Positions 8,812-17,263 of a DNA stretch of 64,000 nucleotides are shown one piece after another (the stretch's first letter is position 1; every line of letters starts with the position of its first letter). A program made the position numbers and the translations under genes. Under the pieces are notes generated by a model, which worked only from the letters and a program-made list of their open reading frames with translations, searched no databases and had not been told where the DNA came from. Origin of the DNA: Rhodospirillales bacterium (GTDB taxonomy: Bacteria; Pseudomonadota; Alphaproteobacteria; Rhodospirillales; Casp-alpha2); assembly GCA_017640505.1 (NCBI GenBank), contig JAEPQO010000001.1, positions 2,000,625-2,064,624 on the forward strand. Reading direction: 5' to 3'.

Positions 8812-9456
8812 TTACTGAACGACGCTGGCGCGTTCGACCGATAGTCTTGCGCGCTCACGTGCTTCCAGTTCCCTGGCCAGGCGCCAGTCGCCCTCGTCGA
8901 TCATCAGCGCCCATGTATTTCTGAAGCCGTGCGACACGGCGGATTCACGTGCTGACGTATAATCGTTTTGCGTCATCGGGCCGACAATCATGTGATACAT
9001 GACGCGGCGCCCACCCGCAGGCATTGCAAAGACCTGGGGCGCCAGGCCGGAACTTTGGATCGTGAAGGAGCGTGCGGCCGCCAGGTCCCTTGAACTGGCG
9101 ATAACCATATAGACCCCGGGGAGCGGATCGCCGATCGAGCCGAAATGCGTGACGTCCACGTTTCCGGCCGGCGTCGCGACGGGCGTTGGCAGGGGTGTCA
9201 GTGTCTGTGTTTCAACCCGTTCGACGTTAGCGACCACGATCTCGTTCTCAATGTCTTGGCACATCTCACCATCCGTCAGTATCCGATGGATGGCGCAATC
9301 CTGATCGGCCAGGGCGGAAATGCCGTGATCGGTAAGAGATTTTTCAGTGGTTGCGTAAGAGACGCCATCGGCGACAAGTGATGCCACGGTGATGGGGAGT
9401 GGGGCGCATCCTGCGCATAGGACCGCACCCAGGACAACGGTCGCAATTGATTTCAT
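8812..9456 (-). CDS. Lipoprotein with a SPOR-like C-terminal domain
   Basis: 214 residues. The N-terminus MKSIATVVLGAVLCAGC is a signal peptide with an LCAGC lipobox, so the mature protein should be lipidated at Cys17. Roughly residues 100-190 resemble a SPOR fold: GVYMVIASSRDLAAARSF starts the first strand and helix, and MYHMIVGPMTQNDYTSARE the second, with the usual GP turn. SPOR domains bind denuded peptidoglycan glycan at division sites. The match is by pattern only and may be distant. A longer frame from a GTG at 9465 adds three residues. The end is tail-to-tail with the TPR gene. Confidence 0.68.
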   Translation of the reverse strand: MKSIATVVLGAVLCAGCAPLPITVASLVADGVSYATTEKSLTDHGISALADQDCAIHRILTDGEMCQDIENEIVVANVERVETQTLTPLPTPVATPAGNVDVTHFGSIGDPLPGVYMVIASSRDLAAARSFTIQSSGLAPQVFAMPAGGRRVMYHMIVGPMTQNDYTSARESAVSHGFRNTWALMIDEGDWRLARELEARERARLSVERASVVQ

Positions 9457-9511
9457 GTCACACACTCAGGGGCCTGATTTTTATGGGGATTTTTCTATCG
9501 CCGCGATTTCG

Positions 9512-9537
9512 CCGGTATCGGACCCCATCGATACCGG
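9512..9537. promoter_or_regulatory. Perfect 9-bp inverted repeat upstream of the lipoprotein gene
   Basis: CCGGTATCG at 9512-9520 and CGATACCGG at 9529-9537 flank an 8-nt loop. It lies 55 bp upstream of the lipoprotein start and about 150 bp downstream of the aspS stop, both on the minus strand. No T-run follows on either strand, so an intrinsic terminator is unlikely; an operator or RNA hairpin is possible. Confidence 0.35.
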
Positions 9538-9683
9538 AACCTTCGCACTTGCACATTGCGCCCATTGGATTCAGGTTGCAATAGTGAACTTAATTCTCCA
9601 GATGTTTTATTTATCTGAAAAATAACGATAAATTACGTAAAATTTTTGGACGTATCTTGTTTTCGATACAACCGGGCCGTCAG

Positions 9684-11486
9684 TCACTCAGCGTCGGTCT
9701 TCTTCGCCTTCGGCAGATCCAGCTTGATCGACAGTTCTTTGAGCCGTTTTGCCTCGACCTCGGTTGGCGCGCCCATCAGCAGGTCTTCGGCTTGCTGGTT
9801 CATCGGGAACGCGATCACTTCGCGGATGTTCACTTCGTCCGCGAGCAGCATGACGATACGATCGATACCCGGCGCCGAGCCGCCGTGCGGCGGAGCCCCG
9901 TACTGGAAGGCACGCAGCATACCACCGAACTTGTCCTCGACGACGTCCTGGCCGTATCCGGCAATTTCGAACGCCTTGATCATGATGTCGGCACGGTGGT
10001 TCCGGATCGCGCCCGAGCTGAGTTCGACACCATTGCAGACGATGTCGTACTGGTAGGCGAGGATGTCGAGCGGATCCATGTTTTCAAGCGCGTCGAGACC
10101 GCCCTGCGGCATGGAAAATGGATTGTGCGAGAACTCCACCTTGCCGTCGTCGTCCAGTTCGTACATCGGGTAGTCCACGATCCAGCAGAACTTGAACTCG
10201 TCTTTTGAGCAAAGATCGAGGTCCGTGCCGGCTTTCATGCGCGCGGCACCGGCGAAGCTCGCCATGTCCTTCGGGTCGCCGCAGGCGAAGAAGACGGCGT
10301 CGCCGTCCGCGAGGTCGAGCTGCGTGCGTACCGCCTCGGTCCGTTCTTCACCGATGTTCTTGGCAATCGGGCCGGCGCCTTCGCCGTCACGGAAGAAGAT
10401 GTAGCCCAGACCCGGCTGGCCTTCGCCCTGCGCCCAGGCATTCATGCGGTCGCAGAAGGCGCGGCTGCCGCCGGTTTTTGCCGGGATGGCCCAGACGCGG
10501 ACCTTGTCGTTCTTGTCGATCATGCCGGCGAAGACCTTGAAGCCGGAACCCCGGAAATGCTCGGTCACATCCTGCATTTCAATCGGGTTGCGAAGATCCG
10601 GCTTGTCGGAACCGTACTTCGCCATGGCTTCGGCATAGGGAATCTCCGGGAACGGCGCCGGTGTCACCTTGCGGCCGTCGGCGAATTCCTCGAACACGCC
10701 ACCGATAACGGGCTCGATGGTGCGGAAGACATCTTGCTGCGTCACGAACGACATCTCGAAGTCGAGCTGATAGAACTCGCCCGGCGAACGGTCGGCGCGG
10801 GCATCTTCGTCGCGGAAGCAAGGGGCGATCTGGAAGTATTTGTCGAAGCCGGACACCATCAGCAGCTGCTTGAACTGCTGCGGGGCCTGCGGCAGGGCAT
10901 AGAACTTGCCCGGATGATTGCGCGCCGGGACCAGGTAGTCGCGGGCACCTTCCGGCGACGACGCGGTCAGGATCGGCGTCTGGAATTCGATAAACCCGGC
11001 GTCCGTCATGCGGCGGCGGATCGAGGCGATGACCCCGTTCCGGAGCTTGATGTTCCGCTGCATTTTTTCACGGCGGAGATCGAGGAAGCGGTAGCGGAGC
11101 CGGATGTCCTCGCCGTATTCCTGGTCGCCCGCGACCTGCATCGGCAGGATTTCAGCGGGGCCTTCGACGCTGATCTCACGGATACGGACTTCGACCTCGC
11201 CGGTCGGGATGTTCGGGTTGATCGTCTCGTCGGAGCGCTTCACCACCTCGCCGGTAATGGTCAGCACGCTTTCCGGACGCGCGGCTTCGACGGTCGGGAA
11301 CAGATCGCTCGAGACGTCGATCACGCACTGCGTGATACCGTAGTGATCGCGAAGGTCGACGAACACGAGGTTTCCGTGGTCGCGCTTGCGGCGCACCCAG
11401 CCGGAAATCCGCACGGTTTCGCCCACATTTTCGGGGCGCAGCGCGGCGCAGGTGTGCGTACGGAAAGGGTGCATCGTGTCGGTCAC
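9684..11486 (-). CDS. aspS: Aspartate--tRNA ligase, probably non-discriminating
   Basis: 600 residues, bacterial-type class IIb synthetase. The N-terminal OB-fold anticodon domain (about 1-110) is followed by the catalytic core. Motif 2 is [19 protein letters not shown], motif 3 is [14 protein letters not shown], and the bacterial GAD insertion lies between. In the OB fold the sequence is KRDHGN, with His37 at the position that is Leu in E. coli AspRS. His there is the established mark of enzymes that charge both tRNA-Asp and tRNA-Asn, with Asn then made by GatCAB. The GTG start at 11486 has GGAG 9 nt upstream; an internal ATG at 11474 is less well placed. The C-terminal tail ([12 protein letters not shown]) is basic then acidic. 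Confidence 0.97.
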   Translation of the reverse strand: MTDTMHPFRTHTCAALRPENVGETVRISGWVRRKRDHGNLVFVDLRDHYGITQCVIDVSSDLFPTVEAARPESVLTITGEVVKRSDETINPNIPTGEVEVRIREISVEGPAEILPMQVAGDQEYGEDIRLRYRFLDLRREKMQRNIKLRNGVIASIRRRMTDAGFIEFQTPILTASSPEGARDYLVPARNHPGKFYALPQAPQQFKQLLMVSGFDKYFQIAPCFRDEDARADRSPGEFYQLDFEMSFVTQQDVFRTIEPVIGGVFEEFADGRKVTPAPFPEIPYAEAMAKYGSDKPDLRNPIEMQDVTEHFRGSGFKVFAGMIDKNDKVRVWAIPAKTGGSRAFCDRMNAWAQGEGQPGLGYIFFRDGEGAGPIAKNIGEERTEAVRTQLDLADGDAVFFACGDPKDMASFAGAARMKAGTDLDLCSKDEFKFCWIVDYPMYELDDDGKVEFSHNPFSMPQGGLDALENMDPLDILAYQYDIVCNGVELSSGAIRNHRADIMIKAFEIAGYGQDVVEDKFGGMLRAFQYGAPPHGGSAPGIDRIVMLLADEVNIREVIAFPMNQQAEDLLMGAPTEVEAKRLKELSIKLDLPKAKKTDAE

Positions 11487-11573
11487 AGCGGCGATCTCCG
11501 GGAGGTATAGGGCTTACTATCGTCTGGGGCGGAGGTTTAAGCGGCAAACCCAAGATATGCAAGGGGTAAGGGC

Positions 11574-12203
11574 CTACCACAGGCTCTTTGCTGCCCGGCC
11601 GGGCCATTCCGCGTCATAGGCCTCGCCGTCGATGCCGCCGTCATCGCGGCTTTTGGTCTGTGCGGCAAGGATATCCCCCGGAGATGGCAGGGATTTCGGG
11701 TCCTGGTGCTCAGCCGGATCCCACAGTTTGGCCCGGAGGATGGCGCGAGCGCACTGGAAATAGGTCGTTTCGACGTCGACGATAATGACCGAACGCGGTG
11801 ATTTACCTTGCTCGGCGAAGCTTTCCAGCAATGCCGGATCGGTGCTGAGCCTGGCGTGACCGTTGATACGCAGCGTGGTGCCCGAACCCGGGATCAGGAA
11901 CAGCAATGCCACGCGGGGGTCGCGGACGATATTGCGGAGCGTGTCGACACGGTTGTTGCCGCGGCGGTCCGGAATCATGACGGTTTTCTCGTCGTGGATG
12001 CGCACGAACCCCTTGAGATCGCCGCGGGGCGAGCAGTCCAGGCCTTCGGGACCGGACGAGGCGAGGGCGACGAATGGCGACGCCTCGATCAGGCGCCGGT
12101 ATTCGTCCGTGATCGTCGTACTTTCCTTCACGAGGGATGCCTCGGCCGGGCTGCTGTAGATCTCTTCCAGCGTCTCGATGCTGTCGATGATGTAATCGCT
12201 CAT
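11574..12203 (-). CDS. Pyridoxamine 5'-phosphate oxidase-fold FMN-binding protein (MSMEG_1061-like)
   Basis: 209 residues with one split-barrel flavin-binding fold. SPFVALASSGPEGLDCSPRGD near residues 42-62 and MIPDRRGNNRVDTLRNI near 90-106 are typical of the MSMEG_1061-type PPOX subgroup. These proteins bind FMN or F420 and reduce small molecules; they are not the PdxH vitamin B6 enzyme, which is encoded separately at 16679. The start overlaps the small gene upstream by ATGA, so the two are cotranscribed and coupled. Substrate unknown. Confidence 0.82.
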   Translation of the reverse strand: MSDYIIDSIETLEEIYSSPAEASLVKESTTITDEYRRLIEASPFVALASSGPEGLDCSPRGDLKGFVRIHDEKTVMIPDRRGNNRVDTLRNIVRDPRVALLFLIPGSGTTLRINGHARLSTDPALLESFAEQGKSPRSVIIVDVETTYFQCARAILRAKLWDPAEHQDPKSLPSPGDILAAQTKSRDDGGIDGEAYDAEWPGRAAKSLW

Positions 12204-12406
12204 TCGAATGTGTCTCCGATGTGATCATCGAACAGTGCCTTGGCATCCGGGAATTCGTCGGGATTTGCGGCGAACTTGTCACGGCAACCCGGGTTGCAGA
12301 ACCCGACGGTATGACCGCGATAGAACGTCAGGCTGTCCGGTTCGACCGGCTTGCCGGAAAACGGACAGGTCGGGTTGATGCATTCGTTCAGGATCGGGTC
12401 TGCCAT
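12200..12406 (-). CDS. Small Cys-rich YHS-like protein
   Basis: 68 residues. It has two Cys pairs, CINPTC near the N-terminus and CNPGC in FCNPGCRDKFAANP. The latter resembles the C-terminal half of a YHS/TRASH metal-binding motif, in which a Cys follows GFC and an aromatic residue follows CRxxF. The four cysteines could hold a metal such as zinc or copper. It is translationally coupled (ATGA) to the flavin-binding PPOX protein, and such small YHS-like proteins often sit beside redox enzymes. The assignment is by motif only. Confidence 0.72.
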   Translation of the reverse strand: MADPILNECINPTCPFSGKPVEPDSLTFYRGHTVGFCNPGCRDKFAANPDEFPDAKALFDDHIGDTFE

Positions 12407-12542
12407 TTGGGTGCGTCTCCTCTGCGGCGTGGCGTCCTTGCGTTGATGGGCACTCGCATTACCTCAAATACATGACACGGCGATGAATGCCGTTCACTTA
12501 GTTTTCGCACCATAACGAACCGCCGGAAGTTGGACAAAACCT

Positions 12543-13010
12543 ATGGAACATGCACGCGGCGATCATGATCATAAGGGACATCAGGACCATCCGCCCCTGA
12601 AGGCGTCGGCACACGCGACACTGCACTGTCTAATCGGGTGCTTCATCGGTGAGGCGATCGGTGTCGGGCTGGGGGTCTGGTTTGGGCTCGGCGTCGTTCT
12701 GACGATCGCCACCGGCGTCGTATTTGCGTACATTTTCGGGTTTGCACTGGCACTCGTACCGCTGATGCGTTCCATGAACCTGAGCCTGGCTGGCGCCATG
12801 CGCGTCGTCTGGTTGGGCGAGGCGATATCGATCGCCGTCATGGAGATCGTTATGAACAGCGTCGATTACTGGATTGGCGGTTTACAGGCGACGTCCATCG
12901 GTCAGCCGGTGTTCTGGATTGGGCTGGCTGCCGCGGCGCCCGCCGGCTTTCTGGCGGCCTGGCCCGTCAATCACTGGCTGCTAAAGAAGGAAATCAGGGC
13001 GCCTCATTAA
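12543..13010 (+). CDS. DUF4396 integral membrane protein
   Basis: 155 residues. A His/Asp-rich cytosolic head (HARGDHDHKGHQDHPPLK, residues 3-20) could bind metal. Four hydrophobic segments follow at about 26-50, 53-75, 80-105 and 118-145. HCLIGCFIGEAIGVGLG is characteristic of DUF4396 proteins, which have no settled function. Transcribed alone on the plus strand, ending 5 bp from the convergent hydrolase. Family membership is fairly sure, function is not known. Confidence 0.8.
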   Translation: MEHARGDHDHKGHQDHPPLKASAHATLHCLIGCFIGEAIGVGLGVWFGLGVVLTIATGVVFAYIFGFALALVPLMRSMNLSLAGAMRVVWLGEAISIAVMEIVMNSVDYWIGGLQATSIGQPVFWIGLAAAAPAGFLAAWPVNHWLLKKEIRAPH

Positions 13011-13015
13011 GTGCG

Positions 13016-13681
13016 TCAGGTGCCGCCGACATAGGGGTTGGTTTTCCGTTCCTGTCCGAACGTCGACATCGGGCCGTGACCGGGCACGAACGCGGTGTCG
13101 TCGCCAAGCGGCCAAAGCTGCGTCGTAATCGAGCGGATCAGTTGTTCATGATCCCCCTTGGGAAAGTCCGTGCGCCCGATCGAGCCCTGAAAAAGCACGT
13201 CGCCGACAAAGGCGACACCGGTTTCGGGTTGATGAAAAACCACATGCCCGGGTGTGTGTCCGGGGCAATGATAGACGTCGAATGTGACGTTGCCGACGGC
13301 GACCTGATCGCCGCCTACGAGCCAGCGGTCCGAATCGAAATCGCGGCCGCCCGGAAAGCCGTACTTGGCCGAAGACGTCGGGATATCCTTGATCCAGAAC
13401 TTGTCGTCGATGTGCGGTCCTTCGATAGGGACGCCGAGCCGCTCGCGCAGTTCGTCGGCGGCGCCGGCATGGTCGGCGTGCCCATGGGTCAGTAATATCT
13501 TCTCGATCTCGCAGCCCGTTTCCTCGACCGCTTCAAGAAGACGATCGATATCGCCGCCGGGGTCGATGAACGCGCCCTTGTTGGTTTCGGTACACCAGAC
13601 AATTGAGCAGTTCTGCTGCAGCGGTGTTACGGGGACGATCGCGGCGCGCATCGGGAGTTCGGCAGGTGTGTCTTCAGTCAT
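13016..13681 (-). CDS. MBL-fold metallo-hydrolase (glyoxalase II-like, YcbL/GloC type)
   Basis: 221 residues, the short single-domain size of the YcbL/GloC branch. Metal ligands are visible in THGHADHAG (residues about 65-73), CPGHTPGH, VGDVLF and the late VPGHGP. The N-terminal PLQQNCSIVWC fits this branch. Expected chemistry is hydrolysis of thioesters such as S-lactoylglutathione with a di-metal centre, in the cytosol. It starts 16 bp after the TetR stop, so it probably belongs to one transcript with the CMD and TetR genes. A joint role in reactive-electrophile or peroxide defence is an inference. Confidence 0.88.
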   Translation of the reverse strand: MTEDTPAELPMRAAIVPVTPLQQNCSIVWCTETNKGAFIDPGGDIDRLLEAVEETGCEIEKILLTHGHADHAGAADELRERLGVPIEGPHIDDKFWIKDIPTSSAKYGFPGGRDFDSDRWLVGGDQVAVGNVTFDVYHCPGHTPGHVVFHQPETGVAFVGDVLFQGSIGRTDFPKGDHEQLIRSITTQLWPLGDDTAFVPGHGPMSTFGQERKTNPYVGGT

Positions 13682-13697
13682 CTTCAGGTGTTCTCAG

Positions 13698-14267
13698 TCA
13701 GGGCGCCAGCAAGCTGTCGCGGGTTTCTTCAAGGGCAGATTCAAAAACCTCGATGCGGCCTGTGGCGCGGGCAATAAGCAATGCCCCCTCGATGCTTATC
13801 AGTGCATTCGTTGCTCTTGTGTCGGCTTTTTGTTTGCCGATGCCATTTTGCTGGAGCGCGGACGAGATGGCGGCAATCCAGTCGCCCAGAATCTTGCCGA
13901 CTTTATCGTCGGCGGGTTTACCGTCGGCTGTGACCATCATGCTCGCGACAAGGCAGGGCGACGTGCCGCCACCATAAAGCTGGCGTGCCGCATCAAGCAT
14001 GGCGTCGACGCGAGCGTCGAGGGGTCGGCCCTCGTCTTCTAGCGGCGCCAAAATATGGGTGCCGATCCAGTCGCGGGCGAATGCAACGACTGCCGCCGCC
14101 ATGTCCGATTTGCCGCCGGGAAAATGGTGGTAAAGGCTCGATTTACCAAGGCCGGTGGCTTTTGAAATATCGCCGACGGATACACCCTCGTACCCGCCAC
14201 ACCGGAACAGCCGGAACAATTCCGCAACGATCTCTTCTTTGCTGGACGTGGCTTGGCCGGTTTTCAT
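13698..14267 (-). CDS. TetR-family transcriptional regulator
   Basis: 189 residues. The N-terminal HTH reads GVSVGDISKATGLGKSSLYHHF (about residues 26-47), a standard TetR DNA-binding domain; the C-terminal ligand domain resembles YxaF/LmrA-type regulators. The ATG at 14267 is chosen because upstream residues in the longer frame are low-complexity and unlike the family. It lies between the CMD gene and the metallo-hydrolase on the same strand. The perfect 20-bp palindrome at 15019-15038, in front of the CMD gene, is its likely operator, making the operon self-repressed (inference). Confidence 0.9.
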   Translation of the reverse strand: MKTGQATSSKEEIVAELFRLFRCGGYEGVSVGDISKATGLGKSSLYHHFPGGKSDMAAAVVAFARDWIGTHILAPLEDEGRPLDARVDAMLDAARQLYGGGTSPCLVASMMVTADGKPADDKVGKILGDWIAAISSALQQNGIGKQKADTRATNALISIEGALLIARATGRIEVFESALEETRDSLLAP

Positions 14268-14401
14268 GACAATCTGCGTATCACGGTGGCATGAATTTGA
14301 CCACTGCCCTTGCGGTACGGGCGAGCGGCGCCAGGGGATGCGTCCGCTCGCCCGCGCAGGGTGCCCGTCGTGCCCGGGGGGAGGGGCCGACGGGGCCAGG
14401 G

Positions 14402-14953
14402 TCACGCGGCCTTTTTCGCTTCGGCCAGGGGGAAGTCTACGTCGGTCTTGAAGACTTCGTTGATGTAGTTGGTCAGCACGTTGAGCGCCACGTTACCGAC
14501 GACTTCGACAAGCTCCGTATCGGTCGCACCGGCGGCGCGGGCTGCATCGAGGTCGGCCTGTTCGACCTGTCCGCGGTTGCTTGCGATCTTACGCGCAAGC
14601 TTGAGGATGGCATCGGTCTTCGGATCGGAGGACGTCGCATCGCGGTTGGCGTCGATTTCCTGATCATCCATTTTGATGAGGTTCTTGGCGATATAGCCGT
14701 GTGCGGAATTGCAGTACGTGCAGCCGTTGATATTGGCGAGGACGAGGGCAATCCCTTCACGCGCGGCCGGAGAGAGCTGACCGGCGGCGAGTGCACCGCT
14801 CAGTCCCAGGTATCCTTCAAGCGTTGCCGGGCTTGCCGACACCAGCCGGAACATATTGGGGACGGAACCGAGTTTCTGCTGGACAGCGTCGAGCAAGGGG
14901 CGGGCGGCGGCCGGGGCGGCGTCGATCGAAGAGGGGGTCTGGATACGTGACAT
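14402..14953 (-). CDS. Carboxymuconolactone decarboxylase-family (AhpD-like) protein
   Basis: 183 residues. The AhpD-like active-site motif INGCTYCNSAHGY (CxxC followed by His three residues later) is intact near residues 73-85, so a peroxidase or thiol-disulfide role is plausible rather than lactone decarboxylation. The start ATG at 14953 has AGGAG a few bases upstream. It is the first gene of the minus-strand series CMD, TetR, metallo-hydrolase, and 65 bp before its start stands a perfect palindrome. A 134-bp gap separates it from tetR. Confidence 0.9.
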   Translation of the reverse strand: MSRIQTPSSIDAAPAAARPLLDAVQQKLGSVPNMFRLVSASPATLEGYLGLSGALAAGQLSPAAREGIALVLANINGCTYCNSAHGYIAKNLIKMDDQEIDANRDATSSDPKTDAILKLARKIASNRGQVEQADLDAARAAGATDTELVEVVGNVALNVLTNYINEVFKTDVDFPLAEAKKAA

Positions 14954-15018
14954 GGTTTTCTCCTGTAAGAGTGTTTCAAAGGTCTACGGATTGGGGCCCC
15001 ATGTCCGTATGAGCAGGA

Positions 15019-15038
15019 TGTACCGAACGTTCGGTACA
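15019..15038. promoter_or_regulatory. Perfect 20-bp palindrome, likely TetR operator
   Basis: TGTACCGAAC at 15019-15028 is followed without spacer by its exact reverse complement GTTCGGTACA at 15029-15038. It lies 65 bp upstream of the CMD start on the minus strand, and the TetR gene follows CMD. The size, perfect symmetry and CCGAACGTTCGG core fit TetR-family operators. No second copy was noticed in the window. Confidence 0.75.
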
Positions 15039-15117
15039 ATGTCAAATATAATTTTGAATGATGGTTTTCGTCCTGCCGGTTTTTGCGGGAGGAACGTCTA
15101 ATTGGTGTCGTGTAGCG

Positions 15118-16002
15118 TCAGGAAAACTGCCGGAGCAGCCATTCAAGTGTACGGCGGATGGCCTTTTCCCGGGCGTCGGGGTTAGTGCCGGTGTGAACCT
15201 GACGTTCGCCGGTCTTGTAACCTGAATGCCTGGTCGTAATGGTCTTGAGCTTGGAATTCGGGTGGTCAAAGTTGTGATAGCTGCCCGGATAAATATCGAT
15301 CGACATTTCCGGTGCCGCCGGATCCTCGTTCACTGTTTCGACGAGTTGTCGGCACGGCGCGGCGAGCGTCCAGTCATCCAGTTCACCATGCTGGATCAGG
15401 ACGGGGATCCGCGGACGGTATTCGGGGTGTGACTTTTTCAGTGCGATGCAGCCGGGATAGAAAAGAACCGCGGTCTTAAAATCCCGCATGCCAGCAGATG
15501 GCGTTGCGGCGCCACCTTCCCGGACCGTATGCAAGCCCGTCATCGCACCGTTCGACCAGCCGAGTAGGGCAATGCGTGCCGGGTCAATGCCCGGCTGCAT
15601 GGCAAGCCATGCCAATGCGGCCAGCGCGTCGAGAGGGCGGTCCTTCTCGGGTGTGACGGGCCGGTCCTTGACCTTGCAAAGACTGCCATGGCCGCGCGAG
15701 CCGAAGCTGTCCGGCAGCAGCAACGCCCAGCCTTGCTGCTGCAGAATGTCGATCCAGGCCCGTTCGCGGCTGCGAATCTTGCCGGATTTGGTGAAGAGCC
15801 CCGCGCATCCGTGGAGCATGATCACAGCTGGTACGGGGGTGTCTGCAGAAGTCGGCGGTGCCAGATAGACGGCCTCGATGGTCTGACCGGAGCTATTGGC
15901 AAATCGGACGCGCTGTTGGGCGAGCGCGTTCCCGGTGGTCCATGAAAGAAATAAGCCGACGATCAGCACGCGCACGCGTGCTGAACCACGACGGGCGGTC
16001 AA
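15118..16002 (-). CDS. Exported dienelactone hydrolase-like alpha/beta hydrolase
   Basis: 294 residues. Residues 1-28 form a signal peptide (VLIVGLFLSWTTGNALAQQ), so it should be periplasmic. The alpha/beta-hydrolase core shows the oxyanion motif MLHGCAGLF, the nucleophile elbow LGWSNGAM (Ser near residue 147), an Asp region IQHGELDDWT, and a late His in GSYHNFDH. This is the dienelactone hydrolase layout. The TTG at 16002 overlaps the upstream stop (TTGA); GTG codons a few residues in are alternatives. The substrate is unknown and is probably an ester or lactone outside the cytosol. Confidence 0.83.
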   Translation of the reverse strand: MTARRGSARVRVLIVGLFLSWTTGNALAQQRVRFANSSGQTIEAVYLAPPTSADTPVPAVIMLHGCAGLFTKSGKIRSRERAWIDILQQQGWALLLPDSFGSRGHGSLCKVKDRPVTPEKDRPLDALAALAWLAMQPGIDPARIALLGWSNGAMTGLHTVREGGAATPSAGMRDFKTAVLFYPGCIALKKSHPEYRPRIPVLIQHGELDDWTLAAPCRQLVETVNEDPAAPEMSIDIYPGSYHNFDHPNSKLKTITTRHSGYKTGERQVHTGTNPDAREKAIRRTLEWLLRQFS

Positions 16003-16469
16003 CCCGCGATTTTCCAGGTGCCGTCAGGCTGGCGGCAGGCAATGCCCTTGCCGGTTTCCTGTTGGCCATCGACGTAAATCTGGGTTTCGAACTCGCGGCA
16101 GTCGGCACCGTCGGCGCTGCGATAGGTATTGACCGGCGTGACCGTGCCGGAATGCCCGGAATCCGGGTTTCGCCACGTCGATGTCTGCCCCACCTTGTTG
16201 TATTCGAGCGCATCCTGAGCCGTGCGTTGCGCATACGCCTTGTCCGCCTTGTCGAGCGATTCGCCGATCTCGCTACCCGCCCATGCACCTGCGAGCGTAC
16301 CGACCGCGATCGCGGCCATTGCACCTTTGCCGCTACCGATCTGGGAGCCCAGCAGGGCACCTAGACCAGCACCTGCGAGCGTGCCGATGGTTTGTTTTTC
16401 CTTCCCTTGTTCACAGGCGGCAAGCGCCAGACACAAGGAGGCGACGAGCAACGGTTTCGACGGTTTCAT
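15999..16469 (-). CDS. Glycine-zipper lipoprotein (17-kDa surface antigen-like)
   Basis: 156 residues. The N-terminus MKPSKPLLVASLCLALAAC is a lipoprotein signal with Cys19 as the lipidation site. Residues about 28-75 form a glycine zipper (GTLAGAGLGALLGSQIGSG and GTLAGAWAGSEIG) like those in Rickettsia 17-kDa antigen and OmpA-like anchors, which insert in or pack on membranes. The C-terminal part (TYRSADGADCREFETQ, then GKGIACRQPDGTW) has two cysteines that may form a disulfide. I chose the ATG at 16469 for the signal peptide; an ATG at 16490 adds seven residues. It is coupled to the downstream hydrolase by a 4-bp overlap. Confidence 0.85.
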   Translation of the reverse strand: MKPSKPLLVASLCLALAACEQGKEKQTIGTLAGAGLGALLGSQIGSGKGAMAAIAVGTLAGAWAGSEIGESLDKADKAYAQRTAQDALEYNKVGQTSTWRNPDSGHSGTVTPVNTYRSADGADCREFETQIYVDGQQETGKGIACRQPDGTWKIAG

Positions 16470-16678
16470 TTGCTGTATTTGCCTATTCATAAATCGATGG
16501 CCGCAGCGTTTCTGCCGGGCGTACTTTCCTCTGTGATTCAAATTTCCGACCCGACGACACGGATCGAGCATTCGACATTCTGCGTGTATCCATATATCTA
16601 CAACATATGGCGAAAATGCGGCGAAAGTATATCGTCGTTCACCGCTTTGTTTAAGTGACATGCATCACGGATATTCCA

Positions 16679-17263
16679 ATGGCCGATCTGAATGAACCCT
16701 TCGATTTGTTCAATTCCTGGTTCGAAATGGCCAAGGAAAAAGAACTTAATGACCCGAGTGCCATGAACCTGGCGACGGCGACGCCGGACGGCCGCCCGTC
16801 GTCTCGGATGGTTCTGCTGAAGGATTTCGACACGACGGGGTTCGTGTTTTACACAAATCTTGAGAGCAACAAGGGAAAACAGCTGTCTGCCAACGCCCAG
16901 GTCGCACTGAATTTTCATTGGAAAAGCCTGCGTAAGCAGGTGCGGATTGAGGGTGCGGCCACCCCGGTCAGCGACGAAGAGGCGGATGCGTACTTTCAGT
17001 CCCGGCCGCGCGGCAGCCGGATCGGGGCATGGGCGTCCGATCAGTCCCGTCCGATGGAGGGCATGTTCGTGCTCGAGCGCCGGGTTGCCGAATTTACCGC
17101 TAAGTTTCATGTCGGCGAGGTCCCACGTCCTTTGCATTGGTCCGGTTTTCGCGTCGATCCGCAGTTGATCGAATTCTGGTCGGATGGAAAGTTCCGGTTG
17201 CACGAGCGGATCGTATATCACCGCGACGGCGATGCCTGGACGACGGAGCGGCTGTTCCCGTGA
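16679..17263 (+). CDS. pdxH: Pyridoxamine 5'-phosphate oxidase
   Basis: 194 residues, a standard PdxH. It converts pyridoxamine or pyridoxine 5'-phosphate to pyridoxal phosphate with FMN and O2. Visible FMN and substrate motifs are [39 protein letters not shown] and, at the C-terminus, [18 protein letters not shown]. The usual C-terminal arginine-rich RLxP ends as TERLFP. The start is the ATG at 16679; a GTG at 16655 would add eight residues and neither has a strong ribosome site. Its stop overlaps the CDF transporter start (GTGA), so the two are cotranscribed. Confidence 0.94.
   Translation: MADLNEPFDLFNSWFEMAKEKELNDPSAMNLATATPDGRPSSRMVLLKDFDTTGFVFYTNLESNKGKQLSANAQVALNFHWKSLRKQVRIEGAATPVSDEEADAYFQSRPRGSRIGAWASDQSRPMEGMFVLERRVAEFTAKFHVGEVPRPLHWSGFRVDPQLIEFWSDGKFRLHERIVYHRDGDAWTTERLFP

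Noticed and set aside
9654-9683. Hairpin GTATC/GATAC just after aspS as terminator
   Set aside because: Five-base stem with no clean T-run downstream on the minus strand.
10557-11510. 317-codon plus-strand open frame opposite aspS
   Set aside because: It is the mirror of a conserved gene in high-GC DNA; no motif, no ribosome site, and aspS is certain on the other strand.
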